This document shows positions 61,323-64,000 of a stretch of 64,000 nt of DNA, piece by piece (within the stretch, counting starts at the first letter, position 1; each line of letters opens with the position of its first letter). The DNA comes from Roseimaritima ulvae (GTDB lineage Bacteria > Planctomycetota > Planctomycetia > Pirellulales > Pirellulaceae): NCBI RefSeq assembly GCF_008065135.1, contig NZ_CP042914.1:2232001-2296000 (forward strand), read 5' to 3'. The position numbers were made by a program, and so were the translations under genes. Under the pieces are notes generated by a model. It was not told where the DNA came from, ran no database searches, and saw only the letters and a program-made list of their open reading frames with translations.

Positions 61323-62405
61323 ATGCAATCGCTTGATTTTAAGTTTCGTTTTTTGGATGAAGCAGGAACGCCGCAAGGCTTTCTCGCTAAAAAGGGCTCG
61401 CTCTCGGACGAGACGCTGACGCTCGATGGCCAACAGATCCCGGCAATTGCCATCGAAAATGTGGCCCTGCGGCAGGACCGGATGGTGCTGGTGATCCGCA
61501 GTGGCGAGGAGCCCGAGGCGTACTCCAGCATCATGTTGGTGGTGTATTCGGTAGCCGCTCAGCTGAAAGGCATGCTGGACGCCGCCCGCAGCCAGTACGT
61601 GGCCGAAGCTCGCCGCCGGCAGCTGCAGGCCGAAGGACGCGAGTACGAATTCCGAGCCGTCCCCTGCCCGGCCTGTGGTGCGACGCTGGACGTCACCGAC
61701 TTTGAACCGACGCCGCAAGTGTATTGCGACTTTTGCGAAGTCATCAGCACCGTGGGCACCGACACCCCGGTCAAGAACGAGGGCGAATACAAACTGTGCG
61801 ACACCTGTGGGATGTACAGCAGCCCGCGGCGGTTTACCTCCTTCTATTTCTATTTTCTGTTGGTCATCTACGGCTGGCATTCCCGCACTTCCTACCGTTG
61901 CCCGGCATGCATGCGGGGCGAAGCTTGGAAGATGTTGGCCGGCAACATGCTGTTCGTGCTGGGCGTCCCGGCAGCTATCTATCAATTGGTCCGTGCGTAT
62001 GGATCGGATCGCGTCGCCGGTGCAATGGCTGGTTTGCACGCCGCCAATTTAGCGGCCAAAAACGGCAACGTCTCCAACGCCGTCGCTGGCTATACAAAAA
62101 TCCTCGACCGCATTCCCGTAGCCGCCGGCCTACACTACAACTTGGCCCTGTCCTTGGCCAATTCCAATCAACTGGAGCAAGCCGCCGCCGCCGCCGAATT
62201 ATCGCTCGGTGATTGCTCCAACTATCGGCCCAGCGCCGGTTTGTTGCTGGCGTTATACGAGCAAATGGGGCAAGACGAACAGGTCGCGGCGTTGAAGAAG
62301 CAATGGGGCGTCGAAGATCCCGAGCCCCAGGCCGCCGACCAACAGACCACTGACGATCAAGCCGCCGACCACCTGCTCGAACATGCTGATGACCTGCCCC
62401 AATGA
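61323..62405 (+). CDS. Zinc-ribbon and TPR membrane protein
   Basis: 360 residues from the ATG at 61323; the frame extends 16 codons upstream without support. A PH-like or beta N-terminal domain (about 1-95) is followed by three cysteine pairs: CPACGATLD and CDFCEV (a zinc ribbon), CDTCGMYS, and CPACMRGE. One or two hydrophobic segments (about 175-195 and 215-235) lie between them. Two TPR-like helical repeats (about 245-320: VSNAVAGYTKILDRIPVAAGLHYNLALSLANSNQLEQA) and an acidic tail end the protein. Its stop overlaps the glycosidase start. Function unknown. Confidence 0.75.
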   Translation: MQSLDFKFRFLDEAGTPQGFLAKKGSLSDETLTLDGQQIPAIAIENVALRQDRMVLVIRSGEEPEAYSSIMLVVYSVAAQLKGMLDAARSQYVAEARRRQLQAEGREYEFRAVPCPACGATLDVTDFEPTPQVYCDFCEVISTVGTDTPVKNEGEYKLCDTCGMYSSPRRFTSFYFYFLLVIYGWHSRTSYRCPACMRGEAWKMLAGNMLFVLGVPAAIYQLVRAYGSDRVAGAMAGLHAANLAAKNGNVSNAVAGYTKILDRIPVAAGLHYNLALSLANSNQLEQAAAAAELSLGDCSNYRPSAGLLLALYEQMGQDEQVAALKKQWGVEDPEPQAADQQTTDDQAADHLLEHADDLPQ

Positions 62406-64000
62406 GTAAATTCGCGAGTATCGAAGATCGTCGTCTGCATGAGAGTCAGCAACGAGAACAGAATTGGCAGCGGTGGGGGCCGTACCTTTCCGAACGTCAG
62501 TGGGGCACGGTGCGAGAAGATTACTCCTCCGATGGCAACAGTTGGGCCTATTTTCCCCACGATCACGCTCGCAGCCGCGCCTACCGCTGGGGCGAGGACG
62601 GCCTGCTGGGGCTGTGCGATCGCGAATGTCGATTGTGTTTTTCGCTGGCTTTGTGGAATGGCCGCGACGCGATTTTAAAAGAACGCCTGTTCGGTCTGAC
62701 CGGACCGGAAGGCAACCACGGCGAAGACGTCAAAGAGTGTTATTACTATCTCGATAGTTCGCCCACCCATTCGTACATGCGGGGTTTGTACAAGTATCCG
62801 CAGGCGCGGTTTCCCTACCTCCCGCTGACGGATGTTAATCGCCAGCGAAGTCGTGAGGAGCCCGAATACGAACTGACCGATACCGGGGTGTTCGACGAGC
62901 AACGCTACTTCGACGTCCAATTGGAGTACTCCAAGGCGTCGCCCGATGACATTCTGGTGCGGATTCGGATCACCAATCGCGGCCCCCAGGCGGCCGTCTT
63001 GCATGCCTTGCCACAGTTTTGGTTTCGCAACACCTGGACTTGGCACTGCACCGACGAAGGCTGCACTTTGCCGCCCAAGCTGTGGCTGCATGGTGACACG
63101 GTGTTGTCGGACCACGAGTCGCTGGGAGCGTTTTCGTTTGCGGCCGATGTGGGACCCGAGGGAAATTCGCCGACATGGCTGTTCACCGACAACGAAACCA
63201 ACACCGATCGACATCCGGGCTTGCCCCGCGAAGGCGAGTACAGCAAAGACGCGTTTCACCGCTACGTGGTGCTGGGGCAAACTCAGGCCGTCAACCCACG
63301 GCAACGCGGCACCAAGTCGGCCGCTTATTACCTGTTGATGTTACAGCCCGGCGAAAGCCAGGAGCTGCGATGCCGGATCAGTCCCACGGAGCTGACGCAG
63401 CAACCGGGTTGGCAGCCGTTTGGGCAAAACTTTGCACAGACCTTTGGACAGCGACAAACCGACTGTGACGAATTTTACAAAACCCGTATTCCGGCTTCGC
63501 TGAGCGAGGATCGACGCAATATCATGCGTCAGGCTTACGCCGGTCTGCTGTGGAGCAAGCAGTTCTATCACTACGTGGTGCGGTCCTGGTTGGAAGGCGA
63601 TCCGGCGGGCCCCACGCCGCCGGCCGGTCGCGGCGAGATCCGCAACGGCGAGTGGCAGCATCTGTTTAATCGCGACATATTGGTGATGCCCGATACCTGG
63701 GAGTACCCCTGGTACGCGGCCTGGGACAGTGCCTTTCATATGATCCCCATGGCGCGGCTGGACACGCATTTTGCTAAAGAGCAATTGCTGCTGTTCTTGC
63801 GCGAATGGTACATGCATCCCAACGGCCAAATCCCGGCCTACGAATGGCAACTGTCCGACGTTAATCCGCCGGTGCATGCCTGGGCGGTGTGGGAAGTTTA
63901 TAAAGCGACCGGACCGCCGGGACAGCGAGATAAATTGTTTCTGGCCCGCGCTTTTCAGAAGCTGGTCATCAACTTTACCTGGTGGGTTAACCGCAAAGAC
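62402..64000 (+). CDS. GH63/MGH1-type glucosidase, 5' part
   Basis: At least 533 residues, running off the right edge. It starts at an ATG overlapping the previous stop (ATGA). Conserved blocks of the GH63-type glucosidases are seen: RWGPYLSERQWGTVREDYS, PHDHARSRAYRWGEDG, LFGLTGPEGNHGEDVKECYYYLD, THSYMRGLYKYPQ, and further on WYAAWDSAFHMIPMARLD and NGQIPAYEWQLSDVNPPVHAWA. The last block is part of the (alpha/alpha)6 catalytic barrel. No signal peptide, so a cytoplasmic alpha-glucosidase on short oligosaccharides is likely. The catalytic acid and base lie at or beyond the visible end. Confidence 0.9.
   Translation, partial: MSKFASIEDRRLHESQQREQNWQRWGPYLSERQWGTVREDYSSDGNSWAYFPHDHARSRAYRWGEDGLLGLCDRECRLCFSLALWNGRDAILKERLFGLTGPEGNHGEDVKECYYYLDSSPTHSYMRGLYKYPQARFPYLPLTDVNRQRSREEPEYELTDTGVFDEQRYFDVQLEYSKASPDDILVRIRITNRGPQAAVLHALPQFWFRNTWTWHCTDEGCTLPPKLWLHGDTVLSDHESLGAFSFAADVGPEGNSPTWLFTDNETNTDRHPGLPREGEYSKDAFHRYVVLGQTQAVNPRQRGTKSAAYYLLMLQPGESQELRCRISPTELTQQPGWQPFGQNFAQTFGQRQTDCDEFYKTRIPASLSEDRRNIMRQAYAGLLWSKQFYHYVVRSWLEGDPAGPTPPAGRGEIRNGEWQHLFNRDILVMPDTWEYPWYAAWDSAFHMIPMARLDTHFAKEQLLLFLREWYMHPNGQIPAYEWQLSDVNPPVHAWAVWEVYKATGPPGQRDKLFLARAFQKLVINFTWWVNRKD

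Overview
The window looks like chromosome from a planctomycete of the Pirellulales (Rhodopirellula/Roseimaritima-like). The evidence is family content: two pairs of PSD1-type cytochrome (DUF1549/DUF1553) and DUF1501 proteins, a DUF1592-type cytochrome with a DUF1552 partner, xylose-isomerase-like, Gfo/Idh/MocA and PQQ-propeller enzymes, and a moderately high GC content. No tRNA, rRNA, CRISPR array, phage or intact insertion sequence was seen. The last gene runs off the right edge.

Layout. 242-5319: four chained genes, an exported redoxin/cytochrome c/copper-monooxygenase-like fusion, an exported PQQ-type propeller, and an OmpR-type response regulator with its histidine kinase. 5506-6462: DHH phosphoesterase. 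6618-11037: PSD1 cytochrome plus DUF1501. 11038-12290: a repeat-rich stretch with one orphan membrane protein. 12327-16638: AraC regulator divergent from a three-gene sugar-acid/sugar pathway (DapA-like, Gfo/Idh/MocA, TIM-barrel isomerase). 16833-20696: a second DUF1501/PSD1 pair. 20705-24838: a four-gene operon of a degenerate-Nudix NrtR-like regulator, a membrane-anchored pseudokinase, a vWA protein and an adenylosuccinate-synthetase paralogue that lacks the usual aspartate loop. 24971-36567: ankyrin protein, DUF1552/DUF1592 pair, M61 peptidase, NAD(P)HX dehydratase, acyl-CoA-dehydrogenase-like protein and an HflK/HflC-like pair. 36816-38174: sialate O-acetylesterase.

38302-46290 is a compact membrane/polyamine locus: SPFH-GYF protein, S-adenosylmethionine decarboxylase, DUF4178 protein, an unlisted 57-residue Gly/Ser-rich membrane peptide, DUF350 protein, a membrane-embedded aminopropyltransferase, a Tat-exported lipoprotein amine oxidase and a His-rich membrane protein. 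46620-55479 is a signalling island: TrkA-type K+ channel, universal stress protein, dihydroorotate-dehydrogenase-like protein, sigma-54 activator and kinase, a receiver-PAS-kinase hybrid and a FixL-like kinase that keeps the haem-ligand histidine. Two good sigma-54 promoters sit in this island. 55568-64000: an unknown protein, a 1542-residue fusion (TIM barrel, LamG, cytochrome c, propeller, cupredoxin), a zinc-ribbon/TPR protein and a GH63-type glycosidase.

The gaps carry a family of short GTAG-headed hairpins (at least 13 copies) whose stems covary around a conserved GCCA loop. They are often paired as inverted repeats and in two cases supply the stop codon of the adjacent gene. The most promising candidates for something undescribed are the NrtR/pseudokinase/vWA/PurA-like operon, this hairpin family, and the membrane/polyamine locus.
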